In this document: in pieces, positions 48,781 through 57,861 of the stretch
How the letters are laid out: every line of letters begins with the position of its first letter
Position numbering within the stretch: position 1 is the stretch's first letter
Notes under the pieces: generated by a model
The model's database searches: none
What the model was told of the DNA's origin: nothing
The model's input: only the letters and a program-made list of their open reading frames with translations
Program-made: the position numbers and the translations under genes
Assembly: GCF_003345655.1 (NCBI RefSeq)
Contig: NZ_QQOH01000002.1
Span: 778,156-842,155, forward strand
Source: Motiliproteus coralliicola
GTDB taxonomy: Bacteria > Pseudomonadota > Gammaproteobacteria > Pseudomonadales > Balneatricaceae
Direction of reading: 5' to 3'
DNA length: 64,000 nucleotides

Positions 48781-50984
48781 ATCCCCAGGTAGACAGGCTG
48801 TTGGTTATCGGCCTGGGCCTGATCGGTGGCTCCTTCGCGCTGGGGTTGAAGCAGCGAGGCTGCTGTCGAACGGTTATCGGCTATAACCGCAATCAGGATA
48901 CCTTGGACAAGGGGTTGCGGTTAGGGATTATCGATGAGGCCGCCACCGATCTAGAGGCGGCCGTTCGCAGCGCAGACGTCATCATGCTGGCCGTACCGGT
49001 CAAGGTGATGGAGTCGGTGATGGCGCAGATCAGTCCATGGTTGCGCTCGGATACGATCTTGACCGACGCCGGTAGCGCCAAGGGTAATGTGGTCCGTGCG
49101 GCAGAACAGGTTTTTGGCGAAATTCCCCCCCTGTTTGTTCCTGGTCATCCGATCGCCGGCTCTGAAAAAAGTGGGGTGACGGCGGCCAAATCGGATCTGT
49201 ATGAACGCCATAAGGTGATTTTGACCCCGCTGGCACAGACTGATCGCAATGCTCTGAAGCTGATTCACTCACTGTGGGAAGCTTTGGGGGCCGAAGTTCA
49301 CCATATGGATGTGCCGCGGCACGATGAGGTGTTGGCGGCGACCAGTCATCTTCCCCATCTACTGGCGTTCTCGCTGGTAAATACTCTGGCCAACGACCGA
49401 GAGAATCGCGATATCTTCCGTTATGCCGCTGGTGGCTTTCGTGACTTTACCCGTATTGCCGCCAGTGACCCGATCATGTGGCACGATATCTTCTTAGCCA
49501 ACCGTGACGCTACCTTGAAGGTGCTCGACGAGTTTACCGACGGGCTGGCCGAATTACGCGACGCGGTGGCCCGCTCCGATGGTGAGGCTATGCTGGGTGT
49601 CTTTACCCGCGCTAAGTCAGCCCGCGATCATTTCACCAAAATTTTGTCTGGAACAGCATACTCTTTACCTATGAACGACAACGTGATTTTCAAAGTACAG
49701 CCCGGCGGAAAAGTGCAGGGTCAGATTCGAGTGGCCGGCGACAAGTCGATGTCTCACCGATCCATCATGCTGGGTGCGCTGGCTGAAGGTGTTACCGATG
49801 TGGAAGGGTTCTTGGAAGGTGAGGACGCATTGGCAACCTTGCAGGCGTTCCGCGATATGGGCGTGGTGATCGAAGGCCCGACCCAGGGGCGGGTGCGTAT
49901 CCACGGGGTTGGCATGCAGGGGCTGAAGCAGCCGCCCGGGCCGCTATATCTGGGCAACTCCGGAACTGCGATGCGACTGTTTGCCGGATTGCTGGCGGGG
50001 CAGGATTTTGACACCGAGCTGACCGGTGATGAATCGCTGAGCAAACGGCCAATGGAACGTGTGGCTGAGCCGCTGCGGCAGATGGGTGCCTGGATCGTCA
50101 CTGGTCCTGAAGGCTGTCCGCCGATCAAGATCGTTGGCGGACAATCGTTGAAAGGGATCGACTACCAGATGCCGATGGCCAGTGCGCAGGTTAAGTCCTG
50201 CGTGCTGCTGGCTGGTCTGTACAGTGACGGCGAGACGTCGACTACCGAGCCGGCGCCAACCCGTGACCATACCGAGCGGATGCTGACCGGTTTTGGCTAT
50301 CCGGTTGAGTGTGACGGAGCTACTGCGCGAGTCCAGGGTGGTGGCAAGATGACCGCCGCCAAGATTGATGTGCCGGCTGATATCTCATCAGCGGCGTTCT
50401 TTATGGTCGCCGCTTCGATCGCGCCGGGTTCCGACCTGCTACTGGAGCACGTGGGTATCAATCCGACCCGGATCGGCGTTATCAACATTCTGCGCCAGAT
50501 GGGCGCTGACCTGACCCTGAGCAACGAGCGCGATGTCGGTGGTGAGCCGGTTGCTGATATCAGAATCCGTTACGCCCCGTTGAAAGGGATTCAGATTCCG
50601 GAAGATCAGGTGCCGCTGGCGATCGACGAGTTCCCGGTGCTGTTCATTGCGGCCGCCTGTGCTGAAGGAACCACGATCTTGACCGGTGCTGAAGAGCTGC
50701 GGGTCAAGGAGAGTGATCGGATTCAGGCGATGGTCGACGGCTTGAGCGCCCTTGGGGTTCAGGTTGAAGGGACCCCCGATGGGGCGATCATTCAGGGCGG
50801 CGGCCTGCAAGGCGGTCGCGTGAACAGCCTCGGTGATCACCGGATAGCGATGGCGTTTGCCGTTGCTGGACTGCGGGCCGAGGGTGAGATTGTGATCGAC
50901 GACTGCGCCAATGTAGCCACCTCCTTCCCGAACTTTGTCGAGCTGGCCAAGCAGGTCGGTCTGAATCTGCGGATCGGAGGCTGA
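48777..50984 (+). CDS. tyrA-aroA: Prephenate dehydrogenase-EPSP synthase fusion
   Basis: A 735-residue fusion known from Pseudomonas and Acinetobacter relatives. Residues 1 to about 290 are TyrA ([48 protein letters not shown]). From about residue 300 the AroA domain begins ([18 protein letters not shown]), with [37 protein letters not shown] and [13 protein letters not shown]. It thus makes both the chorismate precursor and the tyrosine precursor. A methionine at the joint might allow separate AroA translation, but I see no strong ribosome site. It overlaps hisC and is 2 bases from cmk. Confidence 0.97.
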   Translation: MNPQVDRLLVIGLGLIGGSFALGLKQRGCCRTVIGYNRNQDTLDKGLRLGIIDEAATDLEAAVRSADVIMLAVPVKVMESVMAQISPWLRSDTILTDAGSAKGNVVRAAEQVFGEIPPLFVPGHPIAGSEKSGVTAAKSDLYERHKVILTPLAQTDRNALKLIHSLWEALGAEVHHMDVPRHDEVLAATSHLPHLLAFSLVNTLANDRENRDIFRYAAGGFRDFTRIAASDPIMWHDIFLANRDATLKVLDEFTDGLAELRDAVARSDGEAMLGVFTRAKSARDHFTKILSGTAYSLPMNDNVIFKVQPGGKVQGQIRVAGDKSMSHRSIMLGALAEGVTDVEGFLEGEDALATLQAFRDMGVVIEGPTQGRVRIHGVGMQGLKQPPGPLYLGNSGTAMRLFAGLLAGQDFDTELTGDESLSKRPMERVAEPLRQMGAWIVTGPEGCPPIKIVGGQSLKGIDYQMPMASAQVKSCVLLAGLYSDGETSTTEPAPTRDHTERMLTGFGYPVECDGATARVQGGGKMTAAKIDVPADISSAAFFMVAASIAPGSDLLLEHVGINPTRIGVINILRQMGADLTLSNERDVGGEPVADIRIRYAPLKGIQIPEDQVPLAIDEFPVLFIAAACAEGTTILTGAEELRVKESDRIQAMVDGLSALGVQVEGTPDGAIIQGGGLQGGRVNSLGDHRIAMAFAVAGLRAEGEIVIDDCANVATSFPNFVELAKQVGLNLRIGG

Positions 50985-50986
50985 GC

Positions 50987-51682
50987 ATGATCGAGCAGCA
51001 GGTTCCCGTTATTACCATCGATGGGCCTAGTGGCTCGGGTAAGGGTACGCTGGCCAAGCTGATCGCCACCGAGTTGGGATTTGCGCTACTCGACAGTGGT
51101 GCGCTCTACCGGGTGCTGGGTCAGGCGGCGCTGAAGCATTCAGTTGCGCTGGATGACGAGGCGGCATTGGCGGCAGCGGCGGAATCGCTGGATCTGCGCT
51201 TCGAGGTCAGTGATGCCGAAGAAGGGGTCAAGGTGATTCTGGAAGGCGACGATGTTAGTCGTCAGATCCGTACCGAGCAGGCCGGAGCTACCGCGTCGGT
51301 GGTTGCGGCGATTCCGGCGGTCCGAACCGCTTTGCTTCAGCGACAGCGGGATTTTGCCAGTTTACCGGGCCTGGTTGCCGATGGGCGTGATATGGGAACT
51401 GTCGTGTTTCCGCGTGCCGCAGCCAAGTTTTTTCTCACCGCTAGTGCCGAAGAGAGGGCTCAGCGTCGCTATAAGCAATTGATAGAAAAAGGCTTTGATG
51501 CTAGTCTCCCGGTCATTCTGGAAGAGGTGAAGGCGCGGGATGCTCGGGATATGGGGCGGGCTGTAGCACCCTTAAAACCGGCAGAAGATGCGCTCGTGCT
51601 GGACAGCACCCAGTTGTCGATCGAGCAGGTCCGGGAACAGGTTGTTGAACAGTTAAACCGGTTGGGCATCGGTAGGGCTTGA
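50987..51682 (+). CDS. cmk: Cytidylate kinase
   Basis: Phosphorylates CMP and dCMP, 231 residues. The P-loop is [29 protein letters not shown] binds CMP, and [21 protein letters not shown] is the core of the family. It closes the aromatic/cmk transcript. The next gene in nearly all gammaproteobacteria is rpsA; here a 259-base gap leads directly to ihfB. Confidence 0.96.
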   Translation: MIEQQVPVITIDGPSGSGKGTLAKLIATELGFALLDSGALYRVLGQAALKHSVALDDEAALAAAAESLDLRFEVSDAEEGVKVILEGDDVSRQIRTEQAGATASVVAAIPAVRTALLQRQRDFASLPGLVADGRDMGTVVFPRAAAKFFLTASAEERAQRRYKQLIEKGFDASLPVILEEVKARDARDMGRAVAPLKPAEDALVLDSTQLSIEQVREQVVEQLNRLGIGRA

Positions 51683-51941
51683 TAAGTTTCGACTTTGTTC
51701 CCCTGGAGCAGGTTGAAACCACAAACAGCGTCTATACTCTTGTTTGTTAACGCATAGTCAAACTAAACCTTTGTAAATCAATTGGATCAGTTTGACAGTA
51801 AGAGAGCGTTATAACGGTAGTAGGGCCTGCTTTAGACTAAGAGCTGTTGGACGTTGGCCGGTTTTTTGGTCAAAATTTCCGATCCGGGTCTAAGCAGGTA
51901 GTAAGCGTTATTAGAAAGCCGCTTTCTGTTAGAGGAAGACC

Positions 51942-52238
51942 ATGACAAAGTCCGAACTGATTGAACGCCTGATAAACAGGCATCAACATCTCTCAGTAAA
52001 AGATGTAGAACTGGCCGTTAAGACGATGCTCGATCATATGACCGAGTCCCTGTCCCAGGGGGAGAGGATCGAGATTCGAGGATTTGGTAGTTTTTCGTTG
52101 CACTTTAGGGCTCCGCGTACAGGTCGTAACCCGAAAACAGGTGAGTCGGTTGAGTTGGGGGCCAAGTACGTCCCTCACTTCAAGCCCGGCAAGGATCTGC
52201 GTGAGCAGGTAAACGAAAGCATGAAACGATATCCCTGA
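51942..52238 (+). CDS. ihfB: Integration host factor beta subunit
   Basis: A 98-residue DNA-bending protein of the HU/IHF family. [23 protein letters not shown], the beta-arm [23 protein letters not shown] and [13 protein letters not shown] match IhfB closely. It works with IhfA (not in the window). The ATG follows AGAGGAAGACC. Its usual upstream neighbour rpsA is missing; lapA and lapB follow in the normal order. Confidence 0.97.
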   Translation: MTKSELIERLINRHQHLSVKDVELAVKTMLDHMTESLSQGERIEIRGFGSFSLHFRAPRTGRNPKTGESVELGAKYVPHFKPGKDLREQVNESMKRYP

Positions 52239-52263
52239 TGGGGAATAACTAGAGGCTTAACTT

Positions 52264-52569
52264 GTGCGGGTAATCAAAGCCATACTTATCGCCGCTGCGG
52301 CGCTGCTGTTGCTGTTGCTCGGTGTGCTGCTAACGGTAAATAACCAACAACAGATCGCTGTGGATCTGGTTTTCTTCCAGTTCCCTGAAGCGAGTATTGC
52401 GCGCTGGCTGCTGCTGAGCTTTTTCATGGGCGTAGTGGTTAGCTTTATTGTTGGTGGAGTCACTCTGATGGCGTTGAAGGCCCGTCTGGGTCAGGCGCGT
52501 CGCTCGGCAACCAAGTACGAGCGCGAACTCGATAAGCTGCGGACGGTACATCTGAATCAGCCCGGCTAG
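52264..52569 (+). CDS. lapA: LapA-family inner-membrane protein
   Basis: A 101-residue protein with two hydrophobic segments (about residues 4-24 and 43-65) and a charged helical tail (RSATKYERELDKLRTV). This is the LapA/DUF1049 layout. LapA accompanies LapB in controlling lipopolysaccharide assembly in E. coli. GTG 52264 is 25 bases after ihfB, and the stop is 2 bases before lapB. Confidence 0.92.
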   Translation: MRVIKAILIAAAALLLLLLGVLLTVNNQQQIAVDLVFFQFPEASIARWLLLSFFMGVVVSFIVGGVTLMALKARLGQARRSATKYERELDKLRTVHLNQPG

Positions 52570-52571
52570 TC

Positions 52572-53750
52572 ATGGCTGATTACTATCTGCTGATACCGCT
52601 GGTACTGGCGCTTGCTATTGGTTGGTGGCTGGGCCGGCGGGAACGCTCAAAGGATCGGTTGGATCGCTACCAGGCCAGCTTTGGTAGCGAATACTTCTCC
52701 GGCCTCAATCATCTAATTGATAATCACACGGATGCCGCTATCGAGAGCTTTATCAAGGCGCTCGAGCATGACAGTGGTACGGTGCCCGTGCGTCTGGCCT
52801 TGGGTACCTTGTTTCGGCGTCGAGGTGAGGTACAGCGAGCGATCTCGCTGCATCAGGAGGTGCTGGCGTTCGAGGATCTTACCCCTCTAGAATCCTGTCA
52901 GGCCCGGCTGGCTCTGGCGCAGGATTATTTTTCTGCCGGCTTGCAGGATCGAGCCGAATCGCTGCTATTGGAAATCATCGATTCCGGAGCCTCAGGAGAG
53001 ATGCGCGATGAGGCCCTAAGGTTGTTGGTCAAGCTGTACCAGCGAGAGAGCGACTGGGAGAGGGCGCTGGAAACAAGCCTGCTACTGAGCCGCGATAACG
53101 AAGATGTTCATCAGCAACAAGCGCATTATTGTTGTGAACTGGCGCAGTTGCATTTGAATCAGCAGCAGGTTGATCAATCACAGCAGTGGTTGGTGCGGGC
53201 GCTAAAATACGATCCGGGATGTGTTCGGGCTTTGTTGATCCAGGCCCGAGCTAGGATGCTGCAGAGCAACTGGAAGGCGGCCATTCGTAGTCTACGCAAG
53301 GTCGAACAGCAGGATCCTGGGTTTGTTTCCGAAGCGGTACCGTTGTTGGTTGAATGCTATCAGAACTTGAATCAGCCCAAGGCGCTTAGGTCGACCCTGG
53401 AGCAGAGTTATCAGCAGTCACCCGCGACCACTTCGTTGTTGGCCATTACCGATCTGAAGCAGGCCGAAGACGGGCATTATCAAGCGGCTACTTACATTGC
53501 CGAGCAGCTGAAGCGCAGACCGTCGGTTAAAGGTTTTAATCGATTGATCGATCTGCAGTTGGCGTACGTGCCGGATCAGGCTCGGGACAGCTTATTGGTT
53601 CTCAGGGGGTTGACCGGTCAGTTACAGCAATCCAACCCAGTCTACCGGTGTCGACAGTGCGGCTTCTCTGGACGGGAGTTGCATTGGTTGTGCCCGAGTT
53701 GTCGCCACTGGGGTTCGGTTCGTCCCATCCAAGGGCTCGAGGGCGAATAG
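52572..53750 (+). CDS. lapB: LapB, TPR protein regulating LPS synthesis
   Basis: A 392-residue protein with one N-terminal membrane anchor (YYLLIPLVLALAIGWWLG), a long run of TPR helices, and a C-terminal rubredoxin-like zinc site with two CxxC pairs (CRQCGFSG and CPSCRHW). In E. coli LapB brings LpxC to FtsH for degradation and so limits lipid A synthesis. Domain order, length and position between lapA and pyrF are standard. Confidence 0.96.
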   Translation: MADYYLLIPLVLALAIGWWLGRRERSKDRLDRYQASFGSEYFSGLNHLIDNHTDAAIESFIKALEHDSGTVPVRLALGTLFRRRGEVQRAISLHQEVLAFEDLTPLESCQARLALAQDYFSAGLQDRAESLLLEIIDSGASGEMRDEALRLLVKLYQRESDWERALETSLLLSRDNEDVHQQQAHYCCELAQLHLNQQQVDQSQQWLVRALKYDPGCVRALLIQARARMLQSNWKAAIRSLRKVEQQDPGFVSEAVPLLVECYQNLNQPKALRSTLEQSYQQSPATTSLLAITDLKQAEDGHYQAATYIAEQLKRRPSVKGFNRLIDLQLAYVPDQARDSLLVLRGLTGQLQQSNPVYRCRQCGFSGRELHWLCPSCRHWGSVRPIQGLEGE

Positions 53751-53786
53751 TTCAGCTCGGTTTAGGTTTTTTATTTTGGAGTTGTT

Positions 53787-54497
53787 ATGAGTCAATCAGG
53801 TTCTAGCATCATTGTTGCGCTGGACTATCCGTCCATGGAGCAGGCGCTGGAGATGGCTGCGCGTTTGGATCCGGCTTTGTGTCGGGTCAAGGTGGGCAAG
53901 GAGTTGTTTACCCGCAGTGGGCCGGCAGTTGTTGAAGCGCTTCAGGCAAGAGGCTTTGAGGTTTTTCTCGATCTGAAATTTCATGATATCCCCAATACCA
54001 CGGCCAAGGCGGTGCTGGCTGCTGCGGAGATGGGGGTCTGGATGGTCAATGTGCACGCCTCAGGTGGTCAGCAAATGATGGAGGCTGCCAGAAATGAGCT
54101 TGAGAAGATTAGTGGCCCTCGACCGTTGTTGATCGCCGTGACGGTGCTGACCAGTATGCAGGCGCAGGATCTGCATCAGATCGGACTTCAGCGCGAGCCG
54201 CTGGAGCAGGTAGAACACTTGGCTCGCTTGACTCAGCAGAGTGGCCTGGATGGTGTCGTCTGCTCGGCTCAGGAGGCTGGGCTGCTTAAAGGGGCGCTGG
54301 GTGAATCCTTTAAGCTGGTTACGCCGGGTATCCGGCCTTTGGGGGCGGATGTGGGTGATCAGCAGCGCATCATGACACCGGCAAAGGCGATTGCTGCCGG
54401 AAGTGATTACCTTGTGATGGGGCGGCCGATAACCCAGGCTGCGGACCCGATAGCCGCGCTTGAGTCGGCATTGGCGGAGATTCGTCCGCTAGGCTAG
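53787..54497 (+). CDS. pyrF: Orotidine 5'-phosphate decarboxylase
   Basis: Makes UMP in the last step of de novo pyrimidine synthesis, 236 residues. The TIM-barrel motifs [16 protein letters not shown], the catalytic [14 protein letters not shown] and [18 protein letters not shown], followed by YLVMGRPIT, are complete. It is 36 bases after lapB. Two hairpins follow it, at 54523-54576. Confidence 0.97.
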   Translation: MSQSGSSIIVALDYPSMEQALEMAARLDPALCRVKVGKELFTRSGPAVVEALQARGFEVFLDLKFHDIPNTTAKAVLAAAEMGVWMVNVHASGGQQMMEAARNELEKISGPRPLLIAVTVLTSMQAQDLHQIGLQREPLEQVEHLARLTQQSGLDGVVCSAQEAGLLKGALGESFKLVTPGIRPLGADVGDQQRIMTPAKAIAAGSDYLVMGRPITQAADPIAALESALAEIRPLG

Positions 54498-54522
54498 ACT
54501 GTGGTCGTCCAGTGAAGGACAG

Positions 54523-54576
54523 TCGCTGTCGTTCGACAGCGATTTGGCATTTAAAGGCATGTCTGCCTTTAAATGC
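54523..54576. repeat. Two adjacent perfect hairpins between pyrF and the comEA-like gene
   Basis: First hairpin: TCGCTGTC (54523-54530), 4-base loop, GACAGCGA (54535-54542). Second: GCATTTAAAGGCA (54547-54559), 4-base loop, TGCCTTTAAATGC (54564-54576), a 13-bp stem. No T-run follows, so they are not classical terminators. They may protect the pyrF mRNA end, stop transcription with Rho, or bind a protein. Confidence 0.85.
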
Positions 54577-54605
54577 GTCATCAATACTCACTAAGGAGAG
54601 TGATT

Positions 54606-54884
54606 ATGCTTCAAGGATTGAAGTGTTGTCTGCTGGCGCTGCTGCTAGCGCTGTCGTTACCCGCATCTGCCGCTTTGGACCTGAATAGTGCTACTGCTGA
54701 GCAGTTGGCTGAGCAGTTGCAGGGTATCGGAATGGCCAAAGCGCAGGAGATAGTTCGCTACCGTCAGGACAACGGTCCTTTTGCTTCGGTTGAACAGCTG
54801 GTTGAAGTCAAAGGGATCGGGACTGTTTTGCTGGAGAAAAACCGCCAGCATTTGACCGTGGAACTGCCAGCTGCGGCAAAATAG
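54606..54884 (+). CDS. ComEA-like helix-hairpin-helix protein, secreted
   Basis: A 92-residue protein with a cleavable signal peptide (LLALLLALSLPASA, cut near residue 22) and a helix-hairpin-helix DNA-binding domain: LDLNSATAEQLAEQLQGIG, then FASVEQLVEVKGIG. Such small ComEA relatives bind DNA in the periplasm and may take part in DNA uptake. ATG 54606 is preceded by AAGGAG; an upstream in-frame ATG lies inside the second hairpin and is rejected. pilF in this window fits the presence of type IV pili. It has its own terminator. Confidence 0.9.
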   Translation: MLQGLKCCLLALLLALSLPASAALDLNSATAEQLAEQLQGIGMAKAQEIVRYRQDNGPFASVEQLVEVKGIGTVLLEKNRQHLTVELPAAAK

Positions 54885-54914
54885 AGTGCGGGCTTAAAGC
54901 TGTGTCAGTATTGC

Positions 54915-54939
54915 AACGGGGCTGAAGGCCCCGTTTTTT
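54915..54939 (+). terminator. Rho-independent terminator of the comEA-like gene
   Basis: AACGGGGC (54915-54922) pairs with GCCCCGTT (54928-54935) across a 5-base loop, with a run of six T from 54934. Confidence 0.93.
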
Positions 54940-54968
54940 GTCGTGCTGAGGGTGGTGTCTCGGTTAGA

Positions 54969-55304
54969 TTATCCAGCCAGCTTCTGGCTTTGTTGCTCCA
55001 GTCTTCGTTTGATCTCTAGGTAGCGAGGTGTCTGCCCTACGTCTTCGTAGACCGGGTCACCCTCCTCAATCCGGATAACCCTTGAACCCTTTTTATAGGG
55101 CATCTTCTGCTCCACTTCTTTCAGGGAGCTGCTGATCAGGTTGGCGATGATGTCCTCTAAGGGCAGTCCGTATAGCTCGGCCAAAGCTTCGAGCTTGAAC
55201 ACATCGTCACGGCAAACGTCGATTTCATAACTGACTTGCGGATGATGCTCTACCAAGTGTTTTTCCCAGGCTTCAAGCATCTGACTGATCGGGCTATTGG
55301 GCAT
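54969..55304 (-). CDS. Hypothetical protein, 111 residues
   Basis: I do not recognise the family with confidence. It is a soluble, acidic, mostly helical protein: a helical N-terminal part (ISQMLEAWEKHLVEHHP), then DDVFKLEALAELYGLPLEDIIANLI, which resembles a short ribbon- or helix-based regulator motif, and a C-terminal helix (YLEIKRRLEQQSQKLAG). The start has AGGAG nearby on the minus strand. It is a single gene between the convergent comEA-like gene and divergent ndk. Similar small proteins occur near ndk/pyrF in related genomes as far as I recall, but no function is claimed. Confidence 0.7.
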   Translation of the reverse strand: MPNSPISQMLEAWEKHLVEHHPQVSYEIDVCRDDVFKLEALAELYGLPLEDIIANLISSSLKEVEQKMPYKKGSRVIRIEEGDPVYEDVGQTPRYLEIKRRLEQQSQKLAG

Positions 55305-55443
55305 GCTGAACTCCTGTGTACTAACGATGTCTCTTTCAGTCTAGACACGAAAATGCCGTAGAGCTGACGCTTTTGGTGATCGCAACAGTAACTTTTGTTG
55401 CTAATGAGAGGGTCAGCCCCTTTTATCGACTAAAGCAGCAAAT

Positions 55444-55449
55444 TATAAT
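55444..55449 (+). promoter_or_regulatory. Candidate -10 box of ndk
   Basis: A perfect TATAAT lies 38 bases before the ndk ATG in the divergent, A/T-rich gap 55305-55487. The best -35 (TTTATC, 55422-55427) is weak, with 16-base spacing. Confidence 0.4.
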
Positions 55450-55487
55450 TAACCGTTTTTTACTCAAACAATTGGTGAGATAAATCC

Positions 55488-55895
55488 ATGGCAATTGAAC
55501 GTACCCTTTCCATCATCAAGCCCGACGCCGTCGCTAAGAACGTTATCGGTAAGATCATCAGCCGCTTTGAAACCAACGGTCTGAAGATCGTCGAAGCCAA
55601 GATGCTGACCCTGAGCCGTGAACTGGCTGAGGGCTTCTACGCCGAGCACAAAGGTCGTCCTTTCTTTGAAGACCTGGTTAAGTTCATGACTTCTGGCCCG
55701 GTGGTTGTTCAGGTTTTGGAAGGTGAAAACGCCATCGCCAAAAACCGTGAGCTGATGGGCGCGACTAACCCGCAGGAAGCTGCTGAAGGCACTATTCGTG
55801 CTGACTTTGCGGACACCATCGATGCCAATGCGGTTCACGGTTCCGACTCTCCGACTTCAGCCGAGCGTGAAGTCAACTACTTCTTCGGCGGCTAA
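55488..55895 (+). CDS. ndk: Nucleoside diphosphate kinase
   Basis: Balances NTP and dNTP pools by phosphate transfer through a catalytic histidine. Motifs [44 protein letters not shown] and the active-site NAVHGSDS (catalytic His) are complete. The protein has 135 residues, a little shorter than the usual 140-143, because the tail stops at REVNYFFGG without the common basic or glutamate-rich ending. Start ATG 55488 follows a weak GGTGAGAT site. The next gene, rlmN, follows after a strong hairpin. Confidence 0.97.
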   Translation: MAIERTLSIIKPDAVAKNVIGKIISRFETNGLKIVEAKMLTLSRELAEGFYAEHKGRPFFEDLVKFMTSGPVVVQVLEGENAIAKNRELMGATNPQEAAEGTIRADFADTIDANAVHGSDSPTSAEREVNYFFGG

Positions 55896-55904
55896 TACCG
55901 CTGT

Positions 55905-55929
55905 GCGCGCAGAGCCAGGCTCTGCGCGC
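55905..55929. repeat. Strong hairpin between ndk and rlmN
   Basis: GCGCGCAGAGC (55905-55915) and GCTCTGCGCGC (55919-55929) form a perfect 11-bp stem with a 3-base loop. No T-run follows, so it is more likely an mRNA-end protector or attenuating structure than a full terminator. Confidence 0.8.
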
Positions 55930-55955
55930 CTGTTACCCCTTTGAGCTGTTGTTAT

Positions 55956-57083
55956 ATGAGTCAGTCTGCTGAAAAGATAAATCTGCTGGGCCTGTCGAAA
56001 AGCAAAATGGAAGAGTTTTTCGAGAGTATCGGCGAAAAGAAGTTTCGTGCCACTCAGGTGATCAAGTGGATCCACCAGGGCGGGGTCGGTAGCTTCGATG
56101 AGATGACCAACGTCAGCAAGGCCTTGCGCACCAAGCTGGCCGAGGTGGCTGAGATTAGAGCGCCCGAAGTGGTCTACCACGACTACTCCAAGGACGGCAC
56201 CCGTAAATGGGTGTTGCGTTTGGATGGGGGGAGTTCGGTCGAGACGGTACTGATCCCAGAAGGGGATCGAGCCACGTTGTGCGTATCCTCCCAGGTGGGT
56301 TGTTCGCTGGATTGCAGCTTCTGCTCCACAGGTAAGCAGGGCTTCAATCGTAATTTGACGGCAGCTGAGATTATCGGGCAGCTTCGGGTGGCGATTCTAT
56401 CGTTCGGACCGGTGGTGCTTAAGTCGGATCAGCGTCGGGTCACCAATGTCGTACTGATGGGTATGGGTGAGCCGTTGATGAACTTTGAGCCGGTGGTCGA
56501 TGCGATGTCTTTGATGATGGAAGACAATGCATACGGGCTCTCCAAGCGTCGCGTGACCCTGAGTACCGCCGGCTTGGTTCCCGGTATCGACCGCCTTGGC
56601 GAAGTCACCGATGTCTCTTTAGCCTTGTCGTTGCATGCCCCCAATGATGAGCTTCGCAACGAACTGGTGCCGTTAAACCGTCGTTATCCGATTCAGGAGG
56701 TTCTGGCTTCCACCAAGCGGTATCTGTCCCATTGTGCAGATAAGCGGGTGATTACGATCGAATACACCATGATCGATGGGGTGAATGATCAGCCGGAGCA
56801 CGCGCGGGAGTTGGTTCATCTACTGCGGGAGTTCCCTTGCAAGCTGAACCTGATACCGTTCAACCCATTCCCTAACTCGGGTTATCGTCGCTCACGTTCG
56901 GCGGCGGTCGAGCGCTTCAAAGAGATCACCACCAAGGGTCGGATCATAACGACGATTCGCAGTACCCGTGGTGATGATATCGACGCAGCTTGCGGCCAAC
57001 TGGTGGGTCAGGTTGACGACCGCACAAGGCGTAGTGAAAAATACATCCCGGTTGTACAGGAAGTCTCCGCTCAAGGGTCTTAA
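55956..57083 (+). CDS. rlmN: Dual-specificity RNA methyltransferase RlmN
   Basis: A radical SAM enzyme that methylates A2503 of 23S rRNA and A37 of some tRNAs. The radical SAM cluster motif CX3CX2C is in [14 protein letters not shown], the N-terminal RNA-binding domain has [17 protein letters not shown], and the late cysteine needed for the methyl transfer lies in DIDAACGQL. Length is 375 residues from ATG 55956; a TTG at 55941 adds five. It is followed by pilF 13 bases later. Confidence 0.96.
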   Translation: MSQSAEKINLLGLSKSKMEEFFESIGEKKFRATQVIKWIHQGGVGSFDEMTNVSKALRTKLAEVAEIRAPEVVYHDYSKDGTRKWVLRLDGGSSVETVLIPEGDRATLCVSSQVGCSLDCSFCSTGKQGFNRNLTAAEIIGQLRVAILSFGPVVLKSDQRRVTNVVLMGMGEPLMNFEPVVDAMSLMMEDNAYGLSKRRVTLSTAGLVPGIDRLGEVTDVSLALSLHAPNDELRNELVPLNRRYPIQEVLASTKRYLSHCADKRVITIEYTMIDGVNDQPEHARELVHLLREFPCKLNLIPFNPFPNSGYRRSRSAAVERFKEITTKGRIITTIRSTRGDDIDAACGQLVGQVDDRTRRSEKYIPVVQEVSAQGS

Positions 57084-57096
57084 TCGAGGAAATTGC

Positions 57097-57861
57097 GTGA
57101 AGCTAACAGGCGCTCTATTGGTCGCGGTATTGGTGCTGTCAGGGTGTGCTACCCAGAGTAATTCCACTTACAAGCAAAAGTCGATGCCCGAACGGATAGA
57201 CGCCTGGAATAACGTCGCCCGTGAATACATTCGCTTGCAGCAGTATGAAGACGCCAAGCGTCCCCTGAAACAGGCGTTGGATATCGATCCGAAGGCGGCT
57301 AACTCCTTGATGTTGATGGCCTACGTCTTTCAACGTCAGGGTGAAAGCGTGATAGCCGATGATTATTACCGGCAGGCGCTGAAGAGTTCACCCTCCGATG
57401 CCAGTGTGAATAACAATTACGGTATCTTTCTGCTGACCGAACAGCGCTACAGCGAGGCCTGTCAATACCTGGCTAAAGCCGCCAATACCCCGCTCTATGA
57501 TCAGCGCACTAGTGCACTGGAAAATCTGGCGAGCTGTTATGCCTATGCCGGGGATATCGACGAGGCAGAGCAGACCTATCACCAGGTGTTGCGATTGAAT
57601 CCCAATTCACCGAATGCGCTGATCGAGTTGGGTGCGATTGAGTATGAGCGCCAGCAATACGGTCAGTCTTACCAGTACTTTGAGCAGTTCTCGACCCTGG
57701 TCCGTTTGCGCCAGACCGAGCACAGCGCCAAGAGCCTATATCTGGGTATTTTGTTGGCACGCGAAAACAGCGATCCGGCCAAGGCGGCCACGTATGCACT
57801 GTTGCTCAAGAATATGTATCCCGATTCGGTTGAATATCAGCGCTATAAGGAGTCTCGGTAG
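57097..57861 (+). CDS. pilF: Type IV pilus assembly lipoprotein PilF/PilW
   Basis: A 254-residue lipoprotein: signal peptide ending in a lipobox (VLVLSGCATQ), then TPR repeats (VAREYIRLQQYEDAKRPLKQ, YRQALKSSPSDASVNNNYGI). This is the pilotin that moves the PilQ secretin to the outer membrane. GTG 57097 with CGAGGA upstream is chosen; the longer frame from 56968 overlaps rlmN by over 100 bases and hides the signal peptide. Its stop overlaps the rodZ start by one base. Confidence 0.95.
   Translation: MKLTGALLVAVLVLSGCATQSNSTYKQKSMPERIDAWNNVAREYIRLQQYEDAKRPLKQALDIDPKAANSLMLMAYVFQRQGESVIADDYYRQALKSSPSDASVNNNYGIFLLTEQRYSEACQYLAKAANTPLYDQRTSALENLASCYAYAGDIDEAEQTYHQVLRLNPNSPNALIELGAIEYERQQYGQSYQYFEQFSTLVRLRQTEHSAKSLYLGILLARENSDPAKAATYALLLKNMYPDSVEYQRYKESR

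Noticed and set aside
51683..51941. Promoter for ihfB: TTGACA at 51792 with TATAAC at 51810, and TTGAAA at 51713 with TATACT at 51733
   Set aside because: Spacings of 12 and 14 bases are too short for sigma-70. The boxes look good alone, but I do not call a promoter.
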